Assembly: GCA_031272245.1 (NCBI GenBank)
Contig: JAISUE010000047.1
Span: forward strand, 1-54,434
Length of the DNA stretch: 54,434 nucleotides
Direction: 5' to 3'
Source of the DNA: Bacteroidales bacterium
GTDB lineage: Bacteria > Bacteroidota > Bacteroidia > Bacteroidales > P3
Shown in pieces: positions 25,402 to 33,402 of the stretch (position 1 is its first letter; each line of letters opens with the position of its first letter). The translations under genes were made by a program, and so were the position numbers. The notes under the pieces are model-generated. The model was given only the letters and a program-made list of their open reading frames with translations, was not told the DNA's origin and searched no databases.

Positions 25402-26943
25402 TTAAGTGAGTTTGATAATATCTTTATTGCGATTCAAAAACTGGTATTCAAATAAGCCCAAATGTTCTGATTTTTCTACCAAAAGTTTTACTCTATACTT
25501 TTTAGACCACTTACGGCGTAAGGACTTTAATACGCCTTTGGTAATATAAGAATGTACAAAGGGGTGACAAATAATTGTCAAGACCTTTTCATTCTGTTCT
25601 CTGGTAAGATATTGAATGTCGTTATTGATATTGTTCAATACGCTTAAAGAAGACCTGACTTTACCTGTCCCGTTACACATCGGACAAAGTTCAGATACAT
25701 CAACAGCCACAATAGGTTTAACCCTTTGACGCGTTATCTGCATTAAACCGAATTTACTCAATGGTAAAATTGTATGACGTGCTTTGTCTCTCTGCATTTC
25801 CTCTTCCATTTTTTTGAAAAGTTGTCGGCGATGTTCCAAAGATGTCATATCTATGAAATCCACAACAATAATGCCGCCAATATCTCTTAAACGTAATTGT
25901 CTCGCAATAGCAATAGCTGCTTCACAATTTACGTTGAAAAGATTATCTTCCTGATTGATCGCATCCTTAACTTTGTTGCCACTATTTACATCTATAACGC
26001 ACATCGCTTCAGTCTGTTCAATCACAATGTAAATACCACTACGGACAGTTACAACTTTTCCAAACGAACCTCTTATTTGGCTTGCGATACCAAAATGTTC
26101 AAAAATGGGTTCTGTTTGTTTGTACAGTTTGATAATTCCTTCTTTTTCAGGATATATACTGTGAATGTATTGTCTCAATTCGTCAAATGTGTCTTGATTA
26201 TTGACGTAGATATTGTTAAATTCGTCAGTAAGAAAATCTCTCAAAATAGCGGTTGATTTATCCACCTCTGAAATTAACTGAGCAGGAGGCAAAGCTTTTG
26301 CAAGTTTTTTTTGAATGCTTTCCCATTTTCCCATAAGATCTCTAAGATCTGCATCAAGTTCGGCGACACTTTTTCCTTCGGCAGTTGTCCTTATTATTAT
26401 CCCCGTTTCATCACTTTTAATACTTGAGACTAACCTTTTTAAACGTTCTCTTTCTGTTATATCTTTTATTTTTTTTGAAATGGATACAGTGTTTAAAAAA
26501 GGTTCCAATACCAAATATCTACCTGCAAAAGAAATCTCTCCCGATAAACGAGGTCCCTTTGTTGAGATTGCTTCTTTGGCTATTTGCACCATTATAATTT
26601 GTCCCTGCTTTAAAACGCTGGTTATTTGTCCGTTTTTTTCCAAATTTGGTTCTTTCAAGTTTGTATCTGTGTTGGAATTTAAGGCATTACGAGTGAATTT
26701 TGCAAGTTTTTTAAATTTCAAACCCAAATCCAAATAATGTAAAAAACCTTCTTTTTCGTGTCCAACATCTATAAAAGCTGCATTCAGGGCAGGCATAACT
26801 TTTTTAACAATACCTAAATATATATCACCTACTAAATGATGTTTGTCAGCTTTTTCCTGATGAAATTCAACCAAATGATTGTCTTCAAGCAAGGCTATTT
26901 CAACTCCTGAATCGCTTACATCTATAATTAAATCTTTATCCAC
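25402..26943 (-). CDS. rng: Ribonuclease E/G family protein
   Basis: A 513-residue protein, RNase G length, lacking the long RNase E scaffold tail. The N-terminal MDKDLIIDVSDSGVEIALLEDNHLVEF leads into an S1 RNA-binding domain (GDIYLGIVKKVMPALNAAFIDVGHEKEGFLH, about 40-110, with a long insertion to 150). The DNase I-like catalytic part carries CVIDVNSGN and GGIIVVDFIDM with the two metal-binding Asp residues. The zinc link is CPMCNGTGKV near residue 425. It cuts single-stranded AU-rich RNA in mRNA decay and rRNA processing. Confidence 0.9.
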   Translation of the reverse strand: MDKDLIIDVSDSGVEIALLEDNHLVEFHQEKADKHHLVGDIYLGIVKKVMPALNAAFIDVGHEKEGFLHYLDLGLKFKKLAKFTRNALNSNTDTNLKEPNLEKNGQITSVLKQGQIIMVQIAKEAISTKGPRLSGEISFAGRYLVLEPFLNTVSISKKIKDITERERLKRLVSSIKSDETGIIIRTTAEGKSVAELDADLRDLMGKWESIQKKLAKALPPAQLISEVDKSTAILRDFLTDEFNNIYVNNQDTFDELRQYIHSIYPEKEGIIKLYKQTEPIFEHFGIASQIRGSFGKVVTVRSGIYIVIEQTEAMCVIDVNSGNKVKDAINQEDNLFNVNCEAAIAIARQLRLRDIGGIIVVDFIDMTSLEHRRQLFKKMEEEMQRDKARHTILPLSKFGLMQITRQRVKPIVAVDVSELCPMCNGTGKVRSSLSVLNNINNDIQYLTREQNEKVLTIICHPFVHSYITKGVLKSLRRKWSKKYRVKLLVEKSEHLGLFEYQFLNRNKDIIKLT

Positions 26944-26982
26944 TGGAGTTTGTTTCTTTTAATTATTTAATTTAACAAAAAA

Positions 26983-27020
26983 GCGAAGCAATAACTATTG
27001 TTACCAAATCACTGCTTCGC
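26983..27020 (-). terminator. Hairpin terminator after the HU/bS22-like unit
   Basis: GCGAAGCA (26983-26990) pairs with TGCTTCGC (27013-27020). Read on the minus strand, the stem is followed by a run of T. A smaller stem (TAAC/GTTA) lies in its loop. Confidence 0.7.
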
Positions 27021-27030
27021 AAAACTTATA

Positions 27031-27075
27031 ATTCAGAATAAAACTTTTGCTCATAACAAATGTTTTATTCTGAAT
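27031..27075 (-). repeat. Perfect 14-base inverted repeat after the small ribosomal-like gene
   Basis: ATTCAGAATAAAAC (27031-27044) and GTTTTATTCTGAAT (27062-27075) form a perfect 14-base stem starting 8 bases after the stop at 27083. It lies in tandem with the terminator hairpin at 26983-27020 and could protect the 3' end of the mRNA. Confidence 0.7.
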
Positions 27076-27082
27076 CACTTAA

Positions 27083-27172
27083 TTACTTTTTCTTGTGTCT
27101 ATTTTTACGCAAACGTTTTTTACGTTTGTGAGTAGCCATTTTATGACCTTTTCTTTTTTTTCCACTTGGCAT
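27083..27172 (-). CDS. 29-residue AURKAIP1/COX24 (mS38/bS22-like) ribosome-associated protein
   Basis: The frame encodes 29 residues beginning MPSGKKRKGHKMATHKRKK and ending in RHKKK. It is almost entirely Lys/Arg/His and follows the short Bacteroidota AURKAIP1/COX24-domain proteins. Homologues are mitoribosomal mS38 and mycobacterial bS22, which bind the small ribosomal subunit near helix 44. It lies 13 bases after the HU stop and before two hairpins. Gene callers often miss it because of its length. Confidence 0.8.
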   Translation of the reverse strand: MPSGKKRKGHKMATHKRKKRLRKNRHKKK

Positions 27173-27185
27173 AATTTAACTTCTT

Positions 27186-27476
27186 TTAATTTACTTTTAC
27201 TTTTTCTTTGATTTCAGCCATAAACAATTTAGATGGTTTGAAAGAAGGCACACTGTGAGCAGGTATTTTAATAGTAGTATTCTTTGAAATATTACGACCT
27301 GTTTTAGCCGCTCTTTTTTTAATAATAAAACTACCGAAACCTCTCAAATACACAGCTTCACCTTTTGTAAGAGATTCTTTCAAAACGCTCATAAACGCTT
27401 CAATAGAAACAGCGATACTTGCTTTCTCCACACCTGTTTTTTTTGCGATAGCCGCAACGATTTCTGCTTTTGTCAT
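27186..27476 (-). CDS. HU/IHF-family DNA-binding protein
   Basis: A 96-residue histone-like protein: MTKAEIVAAIAKKTGVEKASIAVSIEAFM helices, VYLRGFGSFIIKKRAAKTGRN, then a beta arm (TTIKIPAHSVPSFKPSKLF) with the intercalating Pro. It bends and wraps DNA as a dimer. It heads an operon with the 29-residue ribosomal-type protein, and the RNase E/G gene follows after the hairpins. HU is a natural candidate to bind the bent-DNA-like 21-base arrays found in this window. Confidence 0.92.
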   Translation of the reverse strand: MTKAEIVAAIAKKTGVEKASIAVSIEAFMSVLKESLTKGEAVYLRGFGSFIIKKRAAKTGRNISKNTTIKIPAHSVPSFKPSKLFMAEIKEKVKVN

Positions 27477-27546
27477 ATCAATTTATTAATTATTTGTTAA
27501 ACATTAATTTGCGTCTTTAATGCCAAAATCTTTCGATTTCGGATTG

Positions 27547-27554
27547 CAAAGGTA
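27547..27554 (-). promoter_or_regulatory. -7 promoter box of the HU operon
   Basis: The minus strand reads TACCTTTG (plus strand CAAAGGTA), matching TAnnTTTG. Confidence 0.65.
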
Positions 27555-27595
27555 CAAAAAAAACTGATATACAAATTTTTTAATATGAAAAAAAT

Positions 27596-27603
27596 TACTT
27601 TTG
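27596..27603 (+). promoter_or_regulatory. -7 promoter box of the ssb-like gene
   Basis: TACTTTTG matches TAnnTTTG, 13-19 bases before the two possible ATGs. Confidence 0.7.
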
Positions 27604-27622
27604 CACTGTAAAATTTATGTAT

Positions 27623-28084
27623 ATGGCAACAATAAATAAAGTTATTCTTTTGGGAAACGTGGGCAGAGAACCTGAAATTTTAATGTTTGACGTTATTAAA
27701 AAAGCAACATTTTCTCTGGCAACATCTGATTATAAATTACAATCTGACGAAAAAAATATAAATACGCAATGGCATACCATAGTTTGTTGGCGAAATTTGG
27801 CAGATGTAGTTGAAAATTTTGTTCATAAAGGTACGCAACTTTTGATTGAAGGCAAAATTTCTTATAAAAAATGGACGGATAAACAGGGTTGCACTCATAC
27901 AGAAACAGAGATAATTGCCTCCAATATTCAACTAATTACTCCTAATTCTCAACGTAAATTACCTAAAGAACAGACACTTTCAGACATTTTATTAACTGAA
28001 GAATATAGAAAATCGCCAAATATGTCTGTATTTCTTAATAATAATGAAGAACATTTTTCATCTTTTAATGATTTACCTCTATAA
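27623..28084 (+). CDS. ssb: Single-stranded DNA-binding protein with unusual C-terminal tip
   Basis: A 153-residue OB-fold protein: MATINKVILLGNVGREPEI, TFSLATSDY, WHTIVCWRNLADVVENFVHKGTQLLIEGKISYKKWTD and TEIIASNIQLI. The start at 27623 matches the family; an ATG 6 bases upstream is possible. The linker is short and the last residues are SSFNDLPL rather than the usual acidic DDIPF tip that recruits repair and replication proteins. It may be a second, non-essential SSB paralogue rather than the main replicative one. Confidence 0.85.
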   Translation: MATINKVILLGNVGREPEILMFDVIKKATFSLATSDYKLQSDEKNINTQWHTIVCWRNLADVVENFVHKGTQLLIEGKISYKKWTDKQGCTHTETEIIASNIQLITPNSQRKLPKEQTLSDILLTEEYRKSPNMSVFLNNNEEHFSSFNDLPL

Positions 28085-28290
28085 AATATCAATATAAGGT
28101 TTATTTATATATTAAAAAATGAAAACAAAAATGATTTTAATATCCACTTATTTTACAATACCCTACTGAAAAAAATCTAATACAATATAAATTCTGAATA
28201 TACATATATCAAAGAAAAGTTTTATCAAGATATTTAAAGTTTTTTCTTTGTTTTCAAAGTTTTTATCCTGATAAATAAAAAATAAATTAT

Positions 28291-28298
28291 TACTTTTG
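28291..28298 (+). promoter_or_regulatory. -7 promoter box of the glycosyltransferase operon
   Basis: TACTTTTG matches TAnnTTTG, 35 bases before the ATG at 28334. Confidence 0.7.
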
Positions 28299-28333
28299 CC
28301 CGATTTTATTTCAAAAGTTTTAGAAGAATAACT

Positions 28334-29488
28334 ATGGATTTTCTTTTTTATCAATATGATCAACTAACATTCTCTCTTTGCATTTCAGCAGGAATTTTGT
28401 TATTCATACAAGTACTCTATTATATAATAGTTTATGGTAAAGTGGGCGGTTTTCGTTTGCCTCAACCTAAAGACATAGCACAAGACTCCGCATCTTTTCC
28501 TCCTATTTCTGTTGTTATTGTAACAAGAGATGAGCAGGAAAATCTAAAAGAAAAGTTGCCTGTAATACTCGAACAGCAATATCCAAATTTTGAAGTTGTA
28601 ATAGTTAATAATGCTTCAAATGACGAAACAGAATTTATGTTAAAAGTATTTCAAAAACTGTATTCAAATCTGAAAATAGTTAATCTTTATGAAAAAACTC
28701 CAAATAAATTTCAAGGGAAAAAATATCCACTTTCTTTAGGAATAAAATCTGCAAAAAATGATTATATTCTTTTAACCAATGCTAATTGTATCCCTAATAG
28801 CTATTTTTGGATAATGAATATGGCAAAAGGAATATACAAACAAAAAAATATAGTTTTGGGCTTTAATCTTTATGAGAAAAAAAATACTCTGCTTAATCGT
28901 TTTATTCAATATGATTCACTTAATAATGCAATGAATTATGAAGGAATGGCTTTATTGGGACATCCTTACAAAGCAACAGGAGATAATTTGATAATATCAA
29001 AAAAGAATTTTTTTGATAATGGGGGATTTATTTCTATTTACAATATTGCTTCTGGGGATATGGAATTATATGTAAATCGTGTAGCGAAAAAAAAGAATAC
29101 TTCTATTATTTTATCTGCTGAAGCATATATTAAAACAGAAGCTCCCCAATCGTTTTCTGCATGGATTAGACAAAAAAAGAAAAAAATACGAAGTGCGCAT
29201 TATTATCACTTTTGGGATAAGTTTATTGTTGCTATGCCGACTTGGGCAATGTTGTTCTTTTATACCATACTTACTTTTTTATTTGTTGTAGGTTTTACTT
29301 GGCAATGGATAGTAATTGGTATAATTTTTAAATGGATAATACAAATTCTGTTATTTTATAAAGGTACTAAAGTACTTATGAAAAATAAATTGTATATATT
29401 TGCTCCATTATTTGAGATATTTTTCTTGATTTTTAATATGTTAATTGGAATGAACACTTTATTTTCTAAAAAGGATAGATGGGAATGA
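28334..29488 (+). CDS. Family 2 glycosyltransferase, membrane-bound
   Basis: A 384-residue protein. It has one N-terminal transmembrane segment (about 13-34), a GT2 domain from about 55 (PPISVVIVTRDEQENLKEKLPVILEQQYPNFEVVIVNNASNDET; the DxD-like site reads TNANC; GDMELYVNRVA follows), and two or three C-terminal transmembrane segments (about 305-375). The QKKKK-RSAHYY segment matches the Q/R-x-x-R-W-like region of processive GT2 enzymes only loosely. The sugar donor and acceptor are unknown. The sigma-factor gene overlaps its end, so both are co-expressed. Confidence 0.85.
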   Translation: MDFLFYQYDQLTFSLCISAGILLFIQVLYYIIVYGKVGGFRLPQPKDIAQDSASFPPISVVIVTRDEQENLKEKLPVILEQQYPNFEVVIVNNASNDETEFMLKVFQKLYSNLKIVNLYEKTPNKFQGKKYPLSLGIKSAKNDYILLTNANCIPNSYFWIMNMAKGIYKQKNIVLGFNLYEKKNTLLNRFIQYDSLNNAMNYEGMALLGHPYKATGDNLIISKKNFFDNGGFISIYNIASGDMELYVNRVAKKKNTSIILSAEAYIKTEAPQSFSAWIRQKKKKIRSAHYYHFWDKFIVAMPTWAMLFFYTILTFLFVVGFTWQWIVIGIIFKWIIQILLFYKGTKVLMKNKLYIFAPLFEIFFLIFNMLIGMNTLFSKKDRWE

Positions 29489-30087
29489 CAGCACATTTAA
29501 CCGCAAAAGGAAAAAGAGATTATGATCTTGTAAGAAGAGCTCTTGAATATGGCGACCAAAAGGCTTATGCTAATCTTTTGGAGTTGTATCGCGAACCTAT
29601 ATACTATATGATTCTGCAAATGATAAAAAATGATGCAGAAGCAGATGATTTGACTATTGAAGCTTTTGGAAAAGCATTTAAAAATCTTGAATCATACACT
29701 CCTACTTATGCTTTCAGTACTTGGCTTTTTACAATAGCAACAAATAATTGCATAGATTATATTAGACGTAAAAAAATGAATATGATTTCGCTTGACGCAG
29801 ATTGTATTCTTGTAAATGGAGAACAGATACATTTTAATTTTGTGAGTGATTCTTTAGATCCTGAAGAAACAATTATTGCAAAACAAAAAATAAAACTGAT
29901 GAGACAGGTAATAGAAACCCTCAAACCTGTTTATAAACAATTGATAGAAATGTATTATTTTCAAGAATTATCTTGTGAAGAGATTGGACAAATACTTTCA
30001 ATGACTCCGAATTTGGTAAAAGTTAAACTTTTCAGAGCAAGAGAATTGCTTTACAATATAGTAAAACAACAATTAGGTGACATTTAA
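29479..30087 (+). CDS. ECF-type RNA polymerase sigma factor
   Basis: About 202 residues. Region 2 (AYANLLELYREPIYYMILQMIKNDAEADDLTIEAFGKAFKNLESYTPTYAFSTWLFTIATNNCIDYIRRKK) and region 4 (ETLKPVYKQLIEMYYFQELSCEEIGQILSMTPNLVKVKLFRARELL) are clear. The ATG at 29485 forms an ATGA overlap with the glycosyltransferase stop and is an equally good start. No anti-sigma gene adjoins, so control is unclear. Confidence 0.9.
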   Translation: MGMTAHLTAKGKRDYDLVRRALEYGDQKAYANLLELYREPIYYMILQMIKNDAEADDLTIEAFGKAFKNLESYTPTYAFSTWLFTIATNNCIDYIRRKKMNMISLDADCILVNGEQIHFNFVSDSLDPEETIIAKQKIKLMRQVIETLKPVYKQLIEMYYFQELSCEEIGQILSMTPNLVKVKLFRARELLYNIVKQQLGDI

Positions 30088-30092
30088 CAGCA

Positions 30093-30638
30093 ATGAAATT
30101 TGTTGAATACCAAAAATCTACATTTAAACACTTTGCACAAAAACTTTATATTTCTGCTTTTATCCCTGACGAACGTAGAGAGTTTTCTCAAATTTTACAT
30201 CTGTTAAATACAGATAATTTTAAATTTTATATAGTGGAAGACAGCCTTAAACCTTTAGCTATTTTGTTATTATGGCATTTAGATGCGTTTTATTATATTG
30301 AACATTTGGCGGTAGAACAAAATATACGTAATAATAAAATAGGAACAAATATCATTCAATATCTGCAAAACAAAATCTTTGAGCCAATAGTTCTTGAAGT
30401 TGAATTGCCTTTAAGTATAGAAGCACAAAGAAGGATAAGTTTTTATCAGCGTTTGGGCTTTACAATTTTAAATAATTATTATTTGCAACCACCGTATTCT
30501 ACTAATAAAAATGAAGTGGAAATGAAAATAATGTTGTATGAAAACGATACACATTATTCACTTTCTTTTGAAAAAATAAAGGAAACCATTTATACTATGG
30601 TTTATAATAAAAGCTATAAATATAACTCCATTGGATAA
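30093..30638 (+). CDS. GNAT-family N-acetyltransferase-like protein
   Basis: A 181-residue protein with the GNAT outline: beta strands FKFYIVEDSLKPLAILLLWHLDAFYYIEHLAVEQNIRNNKIGTNIIQYLQNKI. The acetyl-CoA loop normally reads Q/RxxGxG/A and here is RNNKIG. RRISFYQRLGFTI is the typical end. The substrate is unknown. It starts 5 bases after the sigma-factor stop, completing a three-gene unit. Confidence 0.8.
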   Translation: MKFVEYQKSTFKHFAQKLYISAFIPDERREFSQILHLLNTDNFKFYIVEDSLKPLAILLLWHLDAFYYIEHLAVEQNIRNNKIGTNIIQYLQNKIFEPIVLEVELPLSIEAQRRISFYQRLGFTILNNYYLQPPYSTNKNEVEMKIMLYENDTHYSLSFEKIKETIYTMVYNKSYKYNSIG

Positions 30639-30641
30639 TAG

Positions 30642-31532
30642 TTATTTTACACTGACAAGTTCAACTTCAAATATCAAAGTAGTGTTAGGCATTATTACAC
30701 CATTTTTTTCTGAACCATAAGCAAGTTTGGATGGAATTATGATTATTGCTTTTTCTCCTTCGTGCATTAAAGATACTCCTTCTGAAAAACCTGCTATAGT
30801 TTGTCCGCTATCAATTATAAATTCAAATGTACTATATTGTTTTTCTTTATCATAAATCTTTGCCTTTTTAGCAATAGATTTTATGTTAGTGTCATAAATT
30901 TTGCCTGTCAAATCACGCACAGAATAAAATACTTTGACAACAGAGCCAGCTGTGGCTTGTTCCCCCTGTGTTTTATGTATAATATCAATATAAATTCCAT
31001 TTTCTTGTTTAATTGCATTTGGAAGATTATTCTTTACATATTCGGAAATAATGTTTTGTTCTTCCTCTTCTTGCTTTTTCTCTTTTATTTCCTGTTCTGT
31101 TAGTTGTTTTTGAGTTATAATTTGTGATACAGATAAATAAAAATACAACTTATCATTAGGTCTAAACTTAAAACCAACAAGATGACTTTCTAAATAATGA
31201 GCAGGCGTACGTATAATAATACTGTCACCTATGTGTAACCCGAGAAGATATTTGTCTATTGTGCCGTTTTTTACGTTATTTATTTTGAAAAGTCTTTGTG
31301 TATTACCATAATTATTGTGCAAAATAGTGCTATCGTTAAGTCTAATTTGTAATTCTCCAACAATGACATCTCCAATTTTAGTTACAGGTTGTTTGTTTTG
31401 TACACGACAATTTTTAATTGCGAACCCATTTTCATCATCATTAAATTCTGTATGTTGCTTATCATTTAAACATGAGAAAAACAAAAAAATGAATAACAAC
31501 AAAAACCATTTTGTAATTTGTACTTTGTTCAT
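30642..31532 (-). CDS. FKBP-type peptidyl-prolyl isomerase lipoprotein, two domains
   Basis: About 296 residues. The start at 31532 (MNKVQITKWFLLLFIFLFFSC) gives a lipoprotein signal; a longer start would disrupt it. Residues about 50-140 look like a degenerate FKBP domain (LLGLHIGDSIIIRTPAHYL...). A Glu/Lys-rich linker follows, and residues about 185-296 are a better preserved FKBP domain (VVKVFYSVRDLTGKIYDT, FIIDSGQTIAGFSEGVSLMHEGEKAIIIIPSKLAYG, NTTLIFEVELVSVK). It should help periplasmic protein folding. It starts 14 bases after the previous FKBP gene. Confidence 0.85.
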   Translation of the reverse strand: MNKVQITKWFLLLFIFLFFSCLNDKQHTEFNDDENGFAIKNCRVQNKQPVTKIGDVIVGELQIRLNDSTILHNNYGNTQRLFKINNVKNGTIDKYLLGLHIGDSIIIRTPAHYLESHLVGFKFRPNDKLYFYLSVSQIITQKQLTEQEIKEKKQEEEEQNIISEYVKNNLPNAIKQENGIYIDIIHKTQGEQATAGSVVKVFYSVRDLTGKIYDTNIKSIAKKAKIYDKEKQYSTFEFIIDSGQTIAGFSEGVSLMHEGEKAIIIIPSKLAYGSEKNGVIMPNTTLIFEVELVSVK

Positions 31533-31546
31533 AATTATAACTCTTT

Positions 31547-32104
31547 TTATTTTACATCTATTATTTTTATCCAATAAACTAACGTTGCATGTCGTGGTAT
31601 ATTTTTCCCATCTCCATAAAGTCCGTAAGCAAGATAAGAAGGTATTATTATATTTGCTTCATCTCCATTTTTCATGGTTTTAAGTATATATAATAATCCT
31701 ACAGGTTCTTTATCACTAATACCAAAAATTATTTTTTTTATTCCATTTTTCTTAGAAGAATAAATGTTTTTCCCATTAATCAGACTCAAAGTATATTCCA
31801 ATTTTACAACAGAAGAATCATTTATGGTTATTTTACTTGTAGAAGACTTTAATCTTTCTATGAAAACTCCATGTTCTATTTTCATTTTCCAACCTCTTCT
31901 CTCAATGTATCCTTTGATTTGATTAGCTTCTTTTTCTGATAATATCTTATTTATATTAAGAATCGCCTCATCTGTTTTATTTTCTTTAGTCTTTTCATAT
32001 TGAGTTTTAACTGAATTATACACAATAGCATCACTTTCATTGTAGTTTTTGCCACAACTTGCAAGTAAAAATAATAAAAATAAAAAAATGGTGTTATATT
32101 TCAT
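31547..32104 (-). CDS. FKBP-type isomerase lipoprotein, GldI-like
   Basis: A 185-residue lipoprotein (signal MKYNTIFLFLLFLLASC) with a single, shortened FKBP domain: LEYTLSLINGKNIYSS, YILKTMKNGDEANIIIPSYLAYGLYGD and HATLVYWIKIIDV. It resembles the gliding-motility isomerase GldI of Flavobacteria, which in my memory also sits next to a DHH phosphoesterase gene. Its start overlaps the DHH stop by 11 bases, so it is translationally coupled. GldI is linked to T9SS function, which fits PorW/SprE in this window. Confidence 0.75.
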   Translation of the reverse strand: MKYNTIFLFLLFLLASCGKNYNESDAIVYNSVKTQYEKTKENKTDEAILNINKILSEKEANQIKGYIERRGWKMKIEHGVFIERLKSSTSKITINDSSVVKLEYTLSLINGKNIYSSKKNGIKKIIFGISDKEPVGLLYILKTMKNGDEANIIIPSYLAYGLYGDGKNIPRHATLVYWIKIIDVK

Positions 32105-33113
32105 CTTTTAAAGTTTTTATTTGCTTTTCCAAAGCAATGATAACATCTTCAAGTTTTCCCTGATATGTACCACCTGATGCCATAATATGTCCGCCTCCAT
32201 CCCAATATTTTCTTGCAAATTGGTTAACATCAAATGTATTTACTTTGGAACGGAATGATAAACGAATAATTCTATCTCTTTCAGTAATAAGACAACCAAA
32301 ATTTATACCTTTTAAGTTAAGACAATAATTGACTAATCCTTCTGTATCTCCTGGTTGAAAATGATATTGTCGCAATTCTTCTTTAGTTAAACAAATGTAT
32401 GCTGCTTGATATTTTGGGAATACTTTTAATTTTTCGGCAATAGAATAACCCAAAAGTCTCAGTCTGTTTTCTGAAAATGTATTATAAACCTCCTGATGTA
32501 CCATATCAGCTTTTACTCCTTTGGCAATTAAATCGGAAACCAAAGCATACGTTTCTGCATTGTTGCAATTATAAGAAAAAGAACCTGTATCTGTACATAT
32601 ACCTATATAAATTGCTTGTGCCATTTCAAACGTTATTGCACGTTTGCCACTTAAAGCCTTTATAAAATGAGCTAAAACTTCTGTAGTAGAAGAAGCATTT
32701 GGATTTGAAAAAAGAATATTAAAATGTTTTTCCGGTAATTGATGATGGTCTATTAAGATTTTTGTTGCAGGAGAATTGAGTAAAGCATCTTTATTTGCAT
32801 TTCCTACTCTATGAATCATATTAAAATCAAGACAGAATATTATATCGCTTTTCAATAATAAATCATTAGCTTTTTTAGTTTCCTTGTAACCGAGAATCAT
32901 TGGTATATCTGTGGCAAAGAAATCAAGAAAGGACGGGAAAGGATTAGGCATTATAATATTAACATTTTTTCTTTTTGCTTTTAAATAAAGATATAATCCA
33001 ATAGAAGAGCCAACAGCATCAGCATCAGGATTGAAATGTGTAATGATTGCTATGTTTTTACTGTTTGCAATCAATGATTTTACATTTTTAATATCGTTCT
33101 CGTTCAGTGTCAT
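32094..33113 (-). CDS. nrnA: DHH-family phosphoesterase (NrnA-like)
   Basis: A 339-residue DHH/DHHA1 protein. The metal-binding motifs are HFNPDADAVGSS (about 24-35), the DFN segment and IDHHQLPEKH (about 120). The DHHA1 domain ends in GGGHIMASGGTY, which binds substrate. The family degrades nanoRNA (2-5 nt) and/or dephosphorylates 3'-phosphoadenosine 5'-phosphate. First gene of a unit with the two FKBP lipoproteins. Confidence 0.9.
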   Translation of the reverse strand: MTLNENDIKNVKSLIANSKNIAIITHFNPDADAVGSSIGLYLYLKAKRKNVNIIMPNPFPSFLDFFATDIPMILGYKETKKANDLLLKSDIIFCLDFNMIHRVGNANKDALLNSPATKILIDHHQLPEKHFNILFSNPNASSTTEVLAHFIKALSGKRAITFEMAQAIYIGICTDTGSFSYNCNNAETYALVSDLIAKGVKADMVHQEVYNTFSENRLRLLGYSIAEKLKVFPKYQAAYICLTKEELRQYHFQPGDTEGLVNYCLNLKGINFGCLITERDRIIRLSFRSKVNTFDVNQFARKYWDGGGHIMASGGTYQGKLEDVIIALEKQIKTLKDEI

Positions 33114-33136
33114 ATTATTTTTATTATAAGTAACTG

Positions 33137-33144
33137 CAAAAATA
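33137..33144 (-). promoter_or_regulatory. -7 promoter box of the DHH-FKBP operon
   Basis: The minus strand reads TATTTTTG (plus strand CAAAAATA), matching TAnnTTTG, 23 bases from the ATG. Confidence 0.65.
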
Positions 33145-33402
33145 GTAAATCTGAAATTTTTAGTTTTTTTTTCAATTGGAGTATTGCCCGAAGTAAAAAA
33201 GTTATCTCAATATTGTCTTTAACATCATTATTGAAAAAGATATTATAAAATAGAAGAATATACTTTCTAAAATTGATTTTGAAAATGTTGCAATGTTTTT
33301 ATTTGATGCTGTTGGAACACATTTTCACCAAACAGTATAGCAAATTTATATGACTTTATCAAGCAATAAATAATGAAACAGTAAAAAGCTTATCTTACAA
33401 TT

